From assembly GCA_016215645.1 (NCBI GenBank), contig JACRIX010000043.1, forward strand, positions 1-33,432: DNA of 33,432 nt, written 5' to 3'. The notes under the pieces are model-generated. The model made no database searches and was not told where the DNA came from. It saw nothing but the letters and a program-made list of their open reading frames with translations. This document shows, in pieces, positions 1 through 6,218 of this stretch (position 1 is the first letter of the stretch; each line of letters begins with the position of its first letter). The stretch is from Rhodocyclales bacterium. Its GTDB lineage: Bacteria; Pseudomonadota; Gammaproteobacteria; Burkholderiales; Rhodocyclaceae. The translations under genes and the position numbers were made by a program.

Positions 1-1
1 C

Positions 2-139
2 GATCAGTACATAAACCTCGCCATACTACTTACGGGCATGGCTGTTGGGTGGCTGCTCGGCACTGCCATGTCTCCCGATTCGGAAGCCGAGAAATCACGC
101 TTTTCCAGATACGGCAATTTCCTGTTGAGGTCCACTTAA
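2..139 (+). CDS. C-terminal end of a small membrane protein (partial, cassette-borne)
   Basis: An open frame enters from the left edge and ends at TAA 137-139. It encodes 45 visible residues with one hydrophobic stretch (INLAILLTGMAVGWLLGTAM) followed by a charged tail (SPDSEAEKSRFSRYGN). This looks like a single membrane helix with a short soluble C-terminus. The stop codon lies inside ACTTAAC (134-140), directly before GTTGGGG, which resembles the 3' end of an attC site; stops inside or next to attC are typical of integron cassette genes. The start lies outside the window and I do not recognise the family. The composition is protein-like, unlike the longer overlapping frame at 49-573. Confidence 0.5.
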   Translation, partial: DQYINLAILLTGMAVGWLLGTAMSPDSEAEKSRFSRYGNFLLRST

Positions 140-147
140 CGTTGGGG
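134..147 (+). other. Possible 3' half of an attC site
   Basis: ACTTAAC followed by GTTGGGG resembles the right-hand end of an attC (end of the L' arm, then the R' box G^TTRRRY). GTTGGGG pairs at 6 of 7 positions with GCCCAAC at 577-583. That is what is expected if 142-639 is one cassette whose circular form joins these two boxes. I could not find a convincing left half upstream, so this site is weak. Confidence 0.35.
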
Positions 148-225
148 CTCAACATCGTGACTCTGTCCTGTCTTCCGCGTCTGCTGTCTGGCCGTGCTGA
201 TTGGCGGCCTCTCGCGGCATTGCTA

Positions 226-250
226 TCGCCGTGTCACCAGCGCCGACTTT
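226..250 (-). repeat. Dispersed 25-bp repeat, copy 1
   Basis: Read on the minus strand it is AAAGTCGGCGCTG followed by GTGACACGGCGA. It is 23 of 25 identical to the copy at 507-531, in the opposite orientation, so the two bracket 256 bp as terminal inverted repeats would. Confidence 0.8.
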
Positions 251-472
251 CACTGTGGTGCGAAGGCCGAGTAAAGCTCGCGGTGCTGTCGGCATCGGGT
301 CGCTCAAAGTCTCTCGCATCAGCAACGGTCATCACGCCAGTCAGTTATTGGCTGGCGCCTGAAGGCGCTAAACCATTGAGGTGCAACTGCCTTCGCCTAG
401 TGGTTCGGTCCAAACCCATAAACCCTTTCGGGGGGGTCGGCCTCACCCAAGGCAGAGCAAAGCATTACCTTC

Positions 473-493
473 CCTGCTCATTTTTTGAGCAGG
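473..493 (+). terminator. Hairpin CCTGCTCA / TGAGCAGG
   Basis: A perfect 8-bp stem with a five-T loop. There is no T-run after the stem, so it is only terminator-like. It lies in the gene-free cassette and could be part of a structured RNA. Confidence 0.3.
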
Positions 494-506
494 ACCACAG
501 AGAGCA

Positions 507-531
507 AAAGTCGGCGCTGGCGGCACGGCGA
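507..531 (+). repeat. Dispersed 25-bp repeat, copy 2
   Basis: AAAGTCGGCGCTGG followed by CGGCACGGCGA on the plus strand. It is preceded by AGCAA, as is the copy at 21637. It pairs as an inverted repeat with the copy at 226-250. Confidence 0.8.
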
Positions 532-576
532 TTAGTTCAAGCGACAAACGGTAACCGGAGCACATTGGTCTAAGCG

Positions 577-645
577 GCCCAACGTTCAAGTTCAGGGGGC
601 TGCGCAGGCCTTATTGCGCAGCCCCCCTGGAACGAAGGGTTCGGC
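577..645 (+). other. attC: attC site 1
   Basis: Left box GCCCAAC (577-583), 5-base spacer GTTCA, then an arm containing GGGGGCTGCGCA. The loop is followed by the complementary arm TGCGCAGCCCCC, a 5-base spacer GAAGG (634-638) and right box GTTCGGC (639-645). The arms pair with one unpaired base, as expected for the single-stranded attC hairpin. The length of 69 bp is in the usual range. The expected recombination point is between G639 and T640. Confidence 0.75.
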
Positions 646-667
646 GTCACCGAGGAAACTGATTGTG

Positions 668-880
668 CTAAAGATCCTGCGGAGTGATGCCAGTGTGCTT
701 TGCGATACGCGCAAGCATTCGGGGGCCAATTTCCTCGCCGTCGTGAAAAGCGAAGACAACGTCGGGCCATCCTTCGCGTGACAGTGTCCGGTGTGACCCG
801 GACTGTCGTTTGAGTTTCCACCCAATGCCAAATAGAGCCGCCAACAAACGCTTGGCCTTGACGGCCGGCCACTGACTCAT
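668..880 (-). CDS. hicA: HicA-type mRNA interferase toxin
   Basis: Encodes 70 aa with the HicA double-stranded-RNA-binding-like fold pattern: an N-terminal VKAKRLLAALFGIGWKLKRQ segment, then GSHRTLS with the catalytic histidine, then a strand (DVVFAFHDGEEIGP) and a final helix (RMLARIAKHTGI). HicA toxins cleave mRNA and stop translation. The start ATG overlaps the stop of the upstream antitoxin gene by four bases (ATGA), so the two are translationally coupled in the order hicB-hicA. The pair is the only content of one cassette and reads against the array direction, so it needs its own promoter, presumably in 1087-1139. Toxin-antitoxin cassettes are known to stabilise large cassette arrays; that role here is inference. 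Confidence 0.88.
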   Translation of the reverse strand: MSQWPAVKAKRLLAALFGIGWKLKRQSGSHRTLSREGWPDVVFAFHDGEEIGPRMLARIAKHTGITPQDL

Positions 881-1086
881 GCCGCGAGGGGGAGGGAGAT
901 GTTGATCTCGACGGGACGCGACTCGTTTTGCTCAAGGCGGTCCGCCATGGCACGGAGGGCGAGCACCTCTGCCTTTGCCATGGCGTCATCGGCAGTATTG
1001 CCGTAGCACAGGACGCCTGGAAGCTGAGGAACCTCAGCGATCCAGCGACCATCAACCTCTTCCTCGCATTCGATGCTGAAATTCAT
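877..1086 (-). CDS. hicB: HicB-type antitoxin
   Basis: Encodes 69 aa beginning MNFSIECEEEVDGRWIAEVPQLPGV, the typical partial RNase-H-like fold of HicB, with the conserved W-x-A-x-x-P-x-L-P-G-V and G-x-T-x-x-x-A motifs. It ends soon after (VEINISLPLAA), so there is no separate C-terminal DNA-binding domain; this is the short HicB form. I chose the internal ATG at 1086 because the longer frame upstream (to 1152) would begin inside the attC and adds a non-family Arg-rich leader. It should bind and neutralise the HicA encoded immediately downstream. Confidence 0.88.
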   Translation of the reverse strand: MNFSIECEEEVDGRWIAEVPQLPGVLCYGNTADDAMAKAEVLALRAMADRLEQNESRPVEINISLPLAA

Positions 1087-1139
1087 GATTGGCCTCCGGG
1101 ACTGAACGAACAGAATTGTAACGCGCCATGGCCTGTGAC

Positions 1140-1202
1140 GCCGAACGTTCAAGGTGACCGACGCTGCGCAGCTTCATCGCGCAGCGTCCAGTGACCGAAG
1201 GG
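1140..1202 (+). other. attC: attC site 2 (right box degenerate)
   Basis: Left box GCCGAAC (1140-1146), spacer GTTCA, arm ending GACGCTGCGC, loop, complementary arm GCGCAGCGTC, spacer GAAGG (1197-1201) and G1202. The expected TTRRRY is missing and AAATCA follows instead. In the circular form of the hicBA cassette (640-1202) the left box would face G+TTCGGC from the cassette's own 5' end, a perfect 7-base complement. This supports 640-1202 as a true cassette whose downstream junction was later altered. Confidence 0.68.
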
Positions 1203-1210
1203 AAATCACC

Positions 1211-1264
1211 CTGGGTAATTTTGAACGCGCACTACCTCATCAAACTGGGTACTTTTGTTCGCGC
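1211..1264 (+). repeat. Two 20-bp direct repeats, possible insertion-sequence end remnant
   Basis: CTGGGTAATTTTGAACGCGC (1211-1230) and CTGGGTACTTTTGTTCGCGC (1245-1264) match at 17 of 20 positions with a 34-bp period. Tandem TGGGTAnTTTT-type repeats are characteristic of the termini of many IS21-family elements. No transposase is present, so this would be a solo end. Alternatively the repeats are operator sites for the downstream BrnA-type protein. Confidence 0.4.
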
Positions 1265-1336
1265 GTCAACAGGCAAGACGCTCCCCGTTCCGGCCCGGCG
1301 TCCAAGGAATCCAAGTCTTATCCATAGAGGTGCCAC

Positions 1337-1546
1337 ATGAGAAAAGAATACGACTTCTCCACTGCGAGGAAGAACCCATACGCAGCAAAGCTCAAGAAGC
1401 AAATCACCATTCGACTCGACGAAGAGTCCATCACGTACTTCAAGACAATCTCTGAAGACGTAGGTATTCCATACCAAAGCCTCATCAACCTGTACTTGAG
1501 AGACTGCGCAGCTTCTCATCGCAAACTCGATCTCAATTGGAAATAG
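1337..1546 (+). CDS. brnA: BrnA/CopG-type antitoxin, without a visible toxin partner
   Basis: Encodes 69 aa: a basic N-terminus (MRKEYDFSTARKNPYAAKLKKQ), a short strand ITIRLDEESITYF and two helices ending LINLYLRDCAASHRKLDLNWK. This matches BrnA-type antitoxins, which bind DNA through a ribbon-helix-helix-like fold and neutralise BrnT RNase toxins. AGAGG lies seven bases before the ATG. No BrnT frame is visible upstream (1203-1336), where it would normally be, nor downstream before the attC at 1567. It is the only gene of its cassette. It could act as a solo repressor or protect against a toxin encoded elsewhere. Confidence 0.75.
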   Translation: MRKEYDFSTARKNPYAAKLKKQITIRLDEESITYFKTISEDVGIPYQSLINLYLRDCAASHRKLDLNWK

Positions 1547-1566
1547 GCGTCCTTGCTATTCGCGTC

Positions 1567-1618
1567 GCCCAACCCATCCATCAACACGGACGCTGCGCGA
1601 TGAAATCAGGCGTCGGGC
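1567..1618 (+). other. attC: attC site 3 (short, atypical)
   Basis: Left box GCCCAAC (1567-1573) is identical to that of attC site 1. The inner GGACGCTGCGCGATG is shared with the other sites, and the right box is GTCGGGC (1612-1618), one base off the complement of the left box. At 52 bp it is shorter than usual and the right arm looks trimmed. It lies 20 bases after the brnA stop. Confidence 0.5.
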
Positions 1619-1657
1619 AACATGAGTGACGCTTTGCGCCTTGTCCAAGGAATGAAC

Positions 1658-2410
1658 ATGAGACTCGCAATCCTTCTCGCCGTGATGCTGGCCTTTTCGG
1701 CCCATGCACAAGTCGAACGCCGCGATCACGCCATCACCGCCAGCGGCCTGAGTGTGGCCTTTCCAGGTGGCTACGCCTGCGAGCCGATTTCATCGCCATT
1801 CGCATCTCTGACACGCTACGACAATAGTGTGCGCCGCGGCGACAGAAACGGCGGGCTGCACGGAGGTATGGATCTCAGCCTCGAAATCGGCACGCCACTG
1901 TTGGCCATCGCGGACAGTGAAGTCATCGCGCTTGGCGAAGGCGGCGCCCTGGAAGGCATATATATCTGGCTGCGGAGCACGCCAATAAATAGTGGTTCGC
2001 CCTTTTTCGTATTCAGCAAGTGCCAACACCTTTCCGCGCTCCCGACGCTCAAAGTCGGTGATCGGGTCAAGGCAGGCAAGGTCGTTGGCCTCTCTGGTGC
2101 TACCGGTACTGTCGGAAAGCACTATGGTCCAAACGGCTATGCCCATCTACACTTGTCAACGTTCTACGGCCCCAGCGACGAGTATGAGATCAAGGGCAGG
2201 TATGACTCCATGGTAAGCGGCAAGGATGCGCGACTGGACGATCCTCTGATCCTTTATCTTGATGACCTCCACGACCTGCCTGCAATACGTAGCCTTCCCG
2301 ATGAACGGAAAACGGTTCACCCAGCAGTGGCCGGTAATGACGGTCGCATTTATCCGGAAGGCCGCAAGACGGTTTGGCCGGTATCGTGCAAAGAGCGGAC
2401 CAAACGCTGA
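1658..2410 (+). CDS. Secreted M23-family metallopeptidase
   Basis: Encodes 250 aa with a signal peptide (MRLAILLAVMLAFSAHAQ). The M23/LytM catalytic signatures are present: H-x-x-x-D in LHGGMDLSLEIGTPL, where the family's zinc ligands lie, and H-x-H in YAHLHLS. Members cleave peptide cross-links of peptidoglycan or glycine-rich peptides in the periplasm or outside the cell. I chose the ATG at 1658 because AAGGA sits six bases upstream and it places the signal peptide at the N-terminus; the frame opens earlier, at 1622. The TGA (2408-2410) lies inside the left box of the next attC, as is typical of a cassette gene. The tail after the HxH motif is long (DDPLILYLDDLHDLPA...) and unassigned. The target could be the host's own wall or competitors. 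Confidence 0.82.
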   Translation: MRLAILLAVMLAFSAHAQVERRDHAITASGLSVAFPGGYACEPISSPFASLTRYDNSVRRGDRNGGLHGGMDLSLEIGTPLLAIADSEVIALGEGGALEGIYIWLRSTPINSGSPFFVFSKCQHLSALPTLKVGDRVKAGKVVGLSGATGTVGKHYGPNGYAHLHLSTFYGPSDEYEIKGRYDSMVSGKDARLDDPLILYLDDLHDLPAIRSLPDERKTVHPAVAGNDGRIYPEGRKTVWPVSCKERTKR

Positions 2411-2490
2411 ACCGAGCAGCCCCGTAGCCCTGTAGTGCACCGGACGCTGCGCGATAGAGCAGCGTCGCGCCGCTGACCTTCACGTTCGGC
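2406..2490 (+). other. attC: attC site 4 (last of the array)
   Basis: Left box GCTGAAC (2406-2412), spacer CGAGC, inner GGACGCTGC...GCAGCGTC stem, and right box GTTCGGC (2484-2490), identical to the right box of attC site 1. At 85 bp it contains the stop codon of the M23 peptidase gene. No further attC-like site follows before the chromosomal genes. Confidence 0.65.
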
Positions 2491-2534
2491 CTGCGTTCGA
2501 TGCGGTAAGCTATGGCTGATTTGCGCTCGCGTCC

Positions 2535-3020
2535 ATGAAATCCACCCTTTACATCCTCGCCGGCATCCTGATCCTGGCCGCCATCCTGGTCCAGTTCGGC
2601 GTACTGCGCGGCAACCGGCCGGCCGACCTCGGCGTTGCCGGTGGTCGGCTCAAGCCGCCGTCGCCGACACCCAATAGCGTTTCCAGCCAGGCGGCGCTGT
2701 ATCCGGATCACCCGCAACGCAGCTACGCCGAAATCGCTCCGCTACCCTTGAAGAACGCCTCGGGCCCGGCCTCGATACAGGGGCTAGCGACGATACTGGC
2801 CGCCATGCCGGGCATCGCGGTAGTGGAACAACGGCCGGACTACCTGTACGTCCAGGCCGAGACGCGCTGGCTGAAATTCACCGACGACCTGGAGTTCTGG
2901 TTCAATCCGACGCGCCAGCTGATCGAGCTGCGCAGCGCCAGCCGACTGGGTGGCAAGGATTTCGGGGTGAACCGGGAGCGTGTCGAGGCGATCCGGGCGG
3001 CGTATCTGGCGCGCCCCTGA
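2535..3020 (+). CDS. DUF1499-family protein
   Basis: Encodes 161 aa: an N-terminal membrane anchor or uncleaved signal (TLYILAGILILAAILVQFGVL), then the DUF1499 pattern. That pattern includes G-R-L-K-P-P-S-P-T-P-N-S-V-S-S-Q, a D-H-P segment, then IAPLPL and later the DDLEFWFNPTRQLIELRSASRLG region with the conserved R-S-A-S-R-G-x-x-D-x-G-x-N-R block, ending RVEAIRAAYL. The family's function is not known. It is the first gene to the right of the cassette array and converges on the bacteriohemerythrin gene with three bases between stops. Confidence 0.8.
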   Translation: MKSTLYILAGILILAAILVQFGVLRGNRPADLGVAGGRLKPPSPTPNSVSSQAALYPDHPQRSYAEIAPLPLKNASGPASIQGLATILAAMPGIAVVEQRPDYLYVQAETRWLKFTDDLEFWFNPTRQLIELRSASRLGGKDFGVNRERVEAIRAAYLARP

Positions 3021-3023
3021 GGC

Positions 3024-3476
3024 CTAGGCCGAGCTGACGCGGGTGCGCTCCGCGAGTATCTGTTCCATCTGCGGAACGCTCAGCGCGGCTTTCACGGCAT
3101 CCATGTAGTCGCGGTCTTCGCGCTTGATGTGGTTGAGCAACCATTTGTTCAGGGTATCCAGTACTTCAGACGCGACTTCCTCGCCCAGGGCATACCGGTG
3201 GCCGTATTCGGCCAGCTGTCGGGCGAAGCGTTCGTGGCCGCGGCGGTGTTCTGCCGCGCCGGAAAACCTGGCGGCGGCCATCACGTCTTCCTCGAAGCTG
3301 AAGTGGGACAGCGTGTAGTCGGAGAGGCCCTCAAGTACCTTGCCGACCAGCTTTTTGTCATGGGTTTGGCGCGCTTCGTTGAGCTGGTTGATGTACGTGA
3401 CGATGCGTTGATGCTGGCCATCGATGATGTCGATGCCTATGCTCAGGTCCGCTGTCCATTTCAGTGCTTTCACCAT
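3024..3476 (-). CDS. Bacteriohemerythrin
   Basis: Encodes 150 aa, the usual length of single-domain bacterial hemerythrins. The diiron ligands are visible in order: His in GIDIIDGQHQRI, His and Glu in HFSFEEDVM, His in HRRGHERF, and His/Asp in NHIKREDRDYMD. Such proteins bind O2 reversibly and serve in oxygen storage, delivery or sensing in microaerophilic bacteria. I chose the ATG at 3476 (MVKALKW, the usual start); the frame opens 14 codons earlier with a basic leader. AAGGAAA lies a little upstream of this start. The neighbouring GGDEF-EAL gene on the same strand hints at an oxygen-responsive context but is not proof. Confidence 0.92.
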   Translation of the reverse strand: MVKALKWTADLSIGIDIIDGQHQRIVTYINQLNEARQTHDKKLVGKVLEGLSDYTLSHFSFEEDVMAAARFSGAAEHRRGHERFARQLAEYGHRYALGEEVASEVLDTLNKWLLNHIKREDRDYMDAVKAALSVPQMEQILAERTRVSSA

Positions 3477-3587
3477 CTCCTGGTTTCCTTTTCTGGCCCG
3501 TCGATGCATTGGATGCATTTTGACGCGGCAGGTCCGACATTTATTTACGGCACCGGGACCCTATATCTTTAGGCAAATATAACAGCA

Positions 3588-5495
3588 TCAGGACAACCGG
3601 TCGAAACCGGCGGGCGGCGGTGTCGCCTGCCAGCGCACGAGTTCGGCGGCGGGCATCGGCAGGGCGATGCCGGTGCCCTGACCGACCGCGCAGCCCATCT
3701 GCAGCAGGGCCTGGTGCAGGGCTTCGCTTTCCACGCCTTCGGCGACGCAATGCATGTCGAAGGCGCGCGCCAGGGCGACGATGCCCTGGACCACGGCATG
3801 GTCGCCCTTGTCGGTCTGCATGTCACGGACGAAGGACTGGTCGATCTTGAGGGTATCGACGTCGAGCTGGCTGAGGTAGGTGAGCGAGGAATAGCCGCTG
3901 CCGAAATCGTCGAGCGCAAAGCCGATGCCGACCTCGCGGCAGGCGGCAATCAGGGCGCCGATGCGCGCAATGTCGTCCAGCGCGGCGGTCTCCAGGACTT
4001 CGATCTGCAACCAGCATTCGCCCGCCGGCGGTGCGTAGCGTTGCGCCTGTTCCTTGAGCCTGGGCACGAATCCCGGGGTTTGCATGTGGTAGGCCGAAAT
4101 GTTGATGGCCAACAGCAGGCGGAAGCCGGCCCGGCGCCAGGCGAGCAACTGATCGACGGCGGTGGCAATGACCCATTCGCCAAGCTCGATTTCGAGTTCG
4201 GTGTTTTCCACCGCGCGCATGAAATCGCCCGGCAGCAACAGTCCGCGCTGCGGGTGGTTCCAGCGGATCAGCGCCTCGGCACCGGCCAGGCGACGGGTGG
4301 CCAGATCCAGCTTGGGCTGGTAGTAGAGCTCGAATTCGCCACCCGCCAGACCCTGGCGAATTTCCTGCAACAACTGGTGGTGGGAGCGGGCACGCCGGTC
4401 GCTGGCCGGGTCGAAGAGATGGAAGCGGTTCTTGCCCGCCAGCTTGGCCAGGTACATGGCCTGGTCGGCATGGCGCAGCAGCGTCTCGGCATCTTCCTCG
4501 TCGTCCGGATACAACGCCACACCGATGCTGGCACTGAGTTGCAGCAAATCCTCGTCGATCCGGATGGGTTGCCGCATGCGCTCCAGCAGGCGCTCCAGGC
4601 TGCCGACGCATTCCTCGGTGGCCTGCAGGCCGACCAGCAACACGACGAACTCGTCGCCGCCCAGCCGCGCCACGGTGTCGTCCTCGCGCACGGCCTCGCG
4701 GATGCGGCGCGTTACCTCGACCAGGACGCGATCGCCAACGGCGTGGCCGTGGTGGTCGTTGATCGGCTTGAAGCCGTCGAGATCGAGATAGCAGACCGCC
4801 AACAGGCCCTGGTCGCGCTTGGCACGCGCCAGTGACTGCGCCAGACGGTCGGCCAGCATCACCCGGTTGGGTACGCCGGTCAGGGCATCGTAATGCGCCA
4901 GGCGCTCGAGTTGTTTTTCGTGTTCCATGCGCACGCGGAGCTGCTGCCGCAGGTCGTCTTCGCGCTGGCGGGCACGCTCCTCGTTCTTCATCGTCTCGTG
5001 GTAATAGAAGACACCCGCCAGCGCCACCAGGTAAAGGATGGTGGTACCGATGTCGGCGCCGGAAAATACCGATCCGGTGCCCTGGGCAAGGTGGCCGGCC
5101 ACGATGGCGACAATGATTGCCGCCAGCCACCATAGCCCGGCGCGCATGCCCTTGAGGAAAAAGGCTGCGGCCGAGAGCAGGAAGAACAGCGAAAGATGGT
5201 TGCCGCGCTGCGGCGCCAGCAGGTAGGCGGCCAGGAAAAGCAGGAAGGCGGCCGCCAGCGCGATCGTGGCGACGCCTTCCACCTGCCCCGGCCAGCGCTT
5301 GAGGTAGAGCCAGAGCGAGAGCCCGGCGCCGGCAAACAGCAGATCGATCGCCACCAGCGGATCCGCCACCGAAAGGCGGTACAGGCCCAGGGCGCCGGCC
5401 AGCACCACCGCCAGCAGGAAGATGCCCTTGAGAAAGGCGATCTTGTAGTTCTGCGGTGGCAGGCTTTCGCTAGCGGTCGGATCGGACAAGGGCAT
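3588..5495 (-). CDS. Membrane-bound diguanylate cyclase/phosphodiesterase (GGDEF-EAL)
   Basis: Encodes 635 aa. Residues about 18-165 form several membrane helices, followed by a short coiled coil (MKNEERARQREDDLRQQLRVRMEHEKQLERL). GGDEF lies at residues 279-283 and is intact, with the product-inhibition I-site pattern R-x-x-D just upstream (REDD, 270-273). The EAL domain follows: EALIRW near 417, NIS, an E in LEVLET, DDFGSGYSS, KIDQSFV and GVES. The catalytic residues look intact in both domains, so the protein could make or hydrolyse cyclic di-GMP. The membrane part is not a clear MASE type I can name. It lies 97 bases after the NlpC lipoprotein gene on the same strand. Confidence 0.93.
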   Translation of the reverse strand: MPLSDPTASESLPPQNYKIAFLKGIFLLAVVLAGALGLYRLSVADPLVAIDLLFAGAGLSLWLYLKRWPGQVEGVATIALAAAFLLFLAAYLLAPQRGNHLSLFFLLSAAAFFLKGMRAGLWWLAAIIVAIVAGHLAQGTGSVFSGADIGTTILYLVALAGVFYYHETMKNEERARQREDDLRQQLRVRMEHEKQLERLAHYDALTGVPNRVMLADRLAQSLARAKRDQGLLAVCYLDLDGFKPINDHHGHAVGDRVLVEVTRRIREAVREDDTVARLGGDEFVVLLVGLQATEECVGSLERLLERMRQPIRIDEDLLQLSASIGVALYPDDEEDAETLLRHADQAMYLAKLAGKNRFHLFDPASDRRARSHHQLLQEIRQGLAGGEFELYYQPKLDLATRRLAGAEALIRWNHPQRGLLLPGDFMRAVENTELEIELGEWVIATAVDQLLAWRRAGFRLLLAINISAYHMQTPGFVPRLKEQAQRYAPPAGECWLQIEVLETAALDDIARIGALIAACREVGIGFALDDFGSGYSSLTYLSQLDVDTLKIDQSFVRDMQTDKGDHAVVQGIVALARAFDMHCVAEGVESEALHQALLQMGCAVGQGTGIALPMPAAELVRWQATPPPAGFDRLS

Positions 5496-5592
5496 GGGAC
5501 AGGCAGGGCTGGCCGGCGTCAGGGAAGGTCACGTCCGGGATTGTACGTGCTGCGCGCCGTTCGATGCATTTTGCATGGATCGGCGCCCGGCA

Positions 5593-6159
5593 TCAGTCGA
5601 GGTAGCTGCGGCCCTCTTCGAAGCGCGCGGCAAACCAGCCCTTCTTCAGGCTTTCGGTGCGCACCTTGCCCCGGCTGTTGGGCGCATGCACGAAGCGGTC
5701 GTCGCCGATGTAGATGCCGACATGGGAGCGCGGCTTGTTGCGGGTGTTGAAGAACACCAGGTCGCCGGGCTGGAGCTTTTCCGCCGGCACCGGCTTGCCC
5801 TTGCGCGCGAGGTCGGCGGCCGAGCCCTTGAGCTGCATATCCACCGACTTCTCGTACACATAGCTGACCATGCCGCTGCAATCCAGGCCGGCCTCGGGAT
5901 TCTTGCCGCCGAAGCGGTAACCGGTCTCGATCAGGCCCAGGGCAAACAGCACCACCTCATTGGCCTTGGGGTTATGCCCCGCGAGCTGGCTGACGGCGGC
6001 GGGCGCGGGAACCGCCCGCGCCGTGTCGTCAGCGCCGACTCTTCCCCGCGAGGCCACCGGCGCCGGGTCCTGTCCGCCCAAGGGCAGCACGCCGCAGGCT
6101 GCCAGTACCAGGCTGGAACTGGCCAGCAGGGACGCGAGCGATGTGCGCGGGGCCGACAT
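5593..6159 (-). CDS. NlpC/P60-family lipoprotein endopeptidase
   Basis: Encodes 188 aa. A lipoprotein signal is present (LASSSLVLAACG, lipobox LAAC with Cys22). A linker of about 45 residues contains the dispersed repeat peptide RVGADDTA. The NlpC/P60 domain has the catalytic Cys in GLDCSGMVSYVY, a His in SHVGIYIGDD and a second polar residue in VHAPNS. Such enzymes cut the peptide stems of peptidoglycan in the periplasm (Spr/MepS-like). The gene diverges from the alcohol dehydrogenase gene with 59 bases between starts. Confidence 0.9.
   Translation of the reverse strand: MSAPRTSLASLLASSSLVLAACGVLPLGGQDPAPVASRGRVGADDTARAVPAPAAVSQLAGHNPKANEVVLFALGLIETGYRFGGKNPEAGLDCSGMVSYVYEKSVDMQLKGSAADLARKGKPVPAEKLQPGDLVFFNTRNKPRSHVGIYIGDDRFVHAPNSRGKVRTESLKKGWFAARFEEGRSYLD
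6018..6042 (-). repeat. Dispersed 25-bp repeat, copy 3, inside the NlpC/P60 gene
   Basis: In the gene's direction: AGAGTCGGCGCTG then ACGACACGGCGC. It lies in frame and encodes R-V-G-A-D-D-T-A in the linker between lipobox and catalytic domain. Confidence 0.75.
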
Positions 6160-6218
6160 GTCGTCAAATGTATTCCGCTAGACTGCGCCTGTTAATCCCG
6201 AGCAAGGCACAAAACATC

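Larger units (their letters stand above)
140..576. other. Stretch with no convincing gene: probable non-coding cassette
   Basis: About 430 bases lie between the end of the first partial gene and the attC at 577. A frame of 174 codons (49-573) crosses it, but its translation is rich in Arg, Ser, Leu and Cys with no domain-like pattern, so I do not call it. The stretch contains an inverted pair of the dispersed 25-bp repeat (226-250 and 507-531) and a hairpin at 473-493. A second stem is possible near 370-406 (AACCA with TGGTT). It may be a non-coding cassette or carry a structured RNA. Confidence 0.4.
1..2490 (+). mobile_element. Integron-type gene-cassette array (end of array, no integrase in window)
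   Basis: Short genes are separated by attC-like sites that share an outer pair of boxes (GCCCAAC, GCCGAAC or GCTGAAC on the left; GTTCGGC or GTCGGGC on the right) around an imperfect hairpin. Several sites reuse inner blocks: GTTCA, GAAGG and GACGCTGCGC. Gene content is typical of sedentary arrays: toxin-antitoxin genes, small antitoxins and a secreted enzyme, each alone in its unit. The right end is the site at 2406-2490; the next gene (2535) has no attC after it. With this attC orientation an integrase, if present, should lie to the left of position 1. It could also be a cluster of attC sites lacking an integrase. An HMM or covariance search for attC would settle it. Confidence 0.75.

Noticed and set aside
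49..573. A 174-codon frame across the start of the array
   Set aside because: Composition (Arg, Ser, Leu, Cys) is not protein-like, no domain is recognisable, and the frame runs through both copies of the inverted repeat. The partial gene at 2-139, in another frame, looks real.
3714..4835. Long open frame (373 codons) opposite the GGDEF-EAL gene, and similar long antisense frames over the FapA, kinase and fad genes
   Set aside because: These are shadows of high-G+C coding on the other strand; the sense frames have complete domain signatures.
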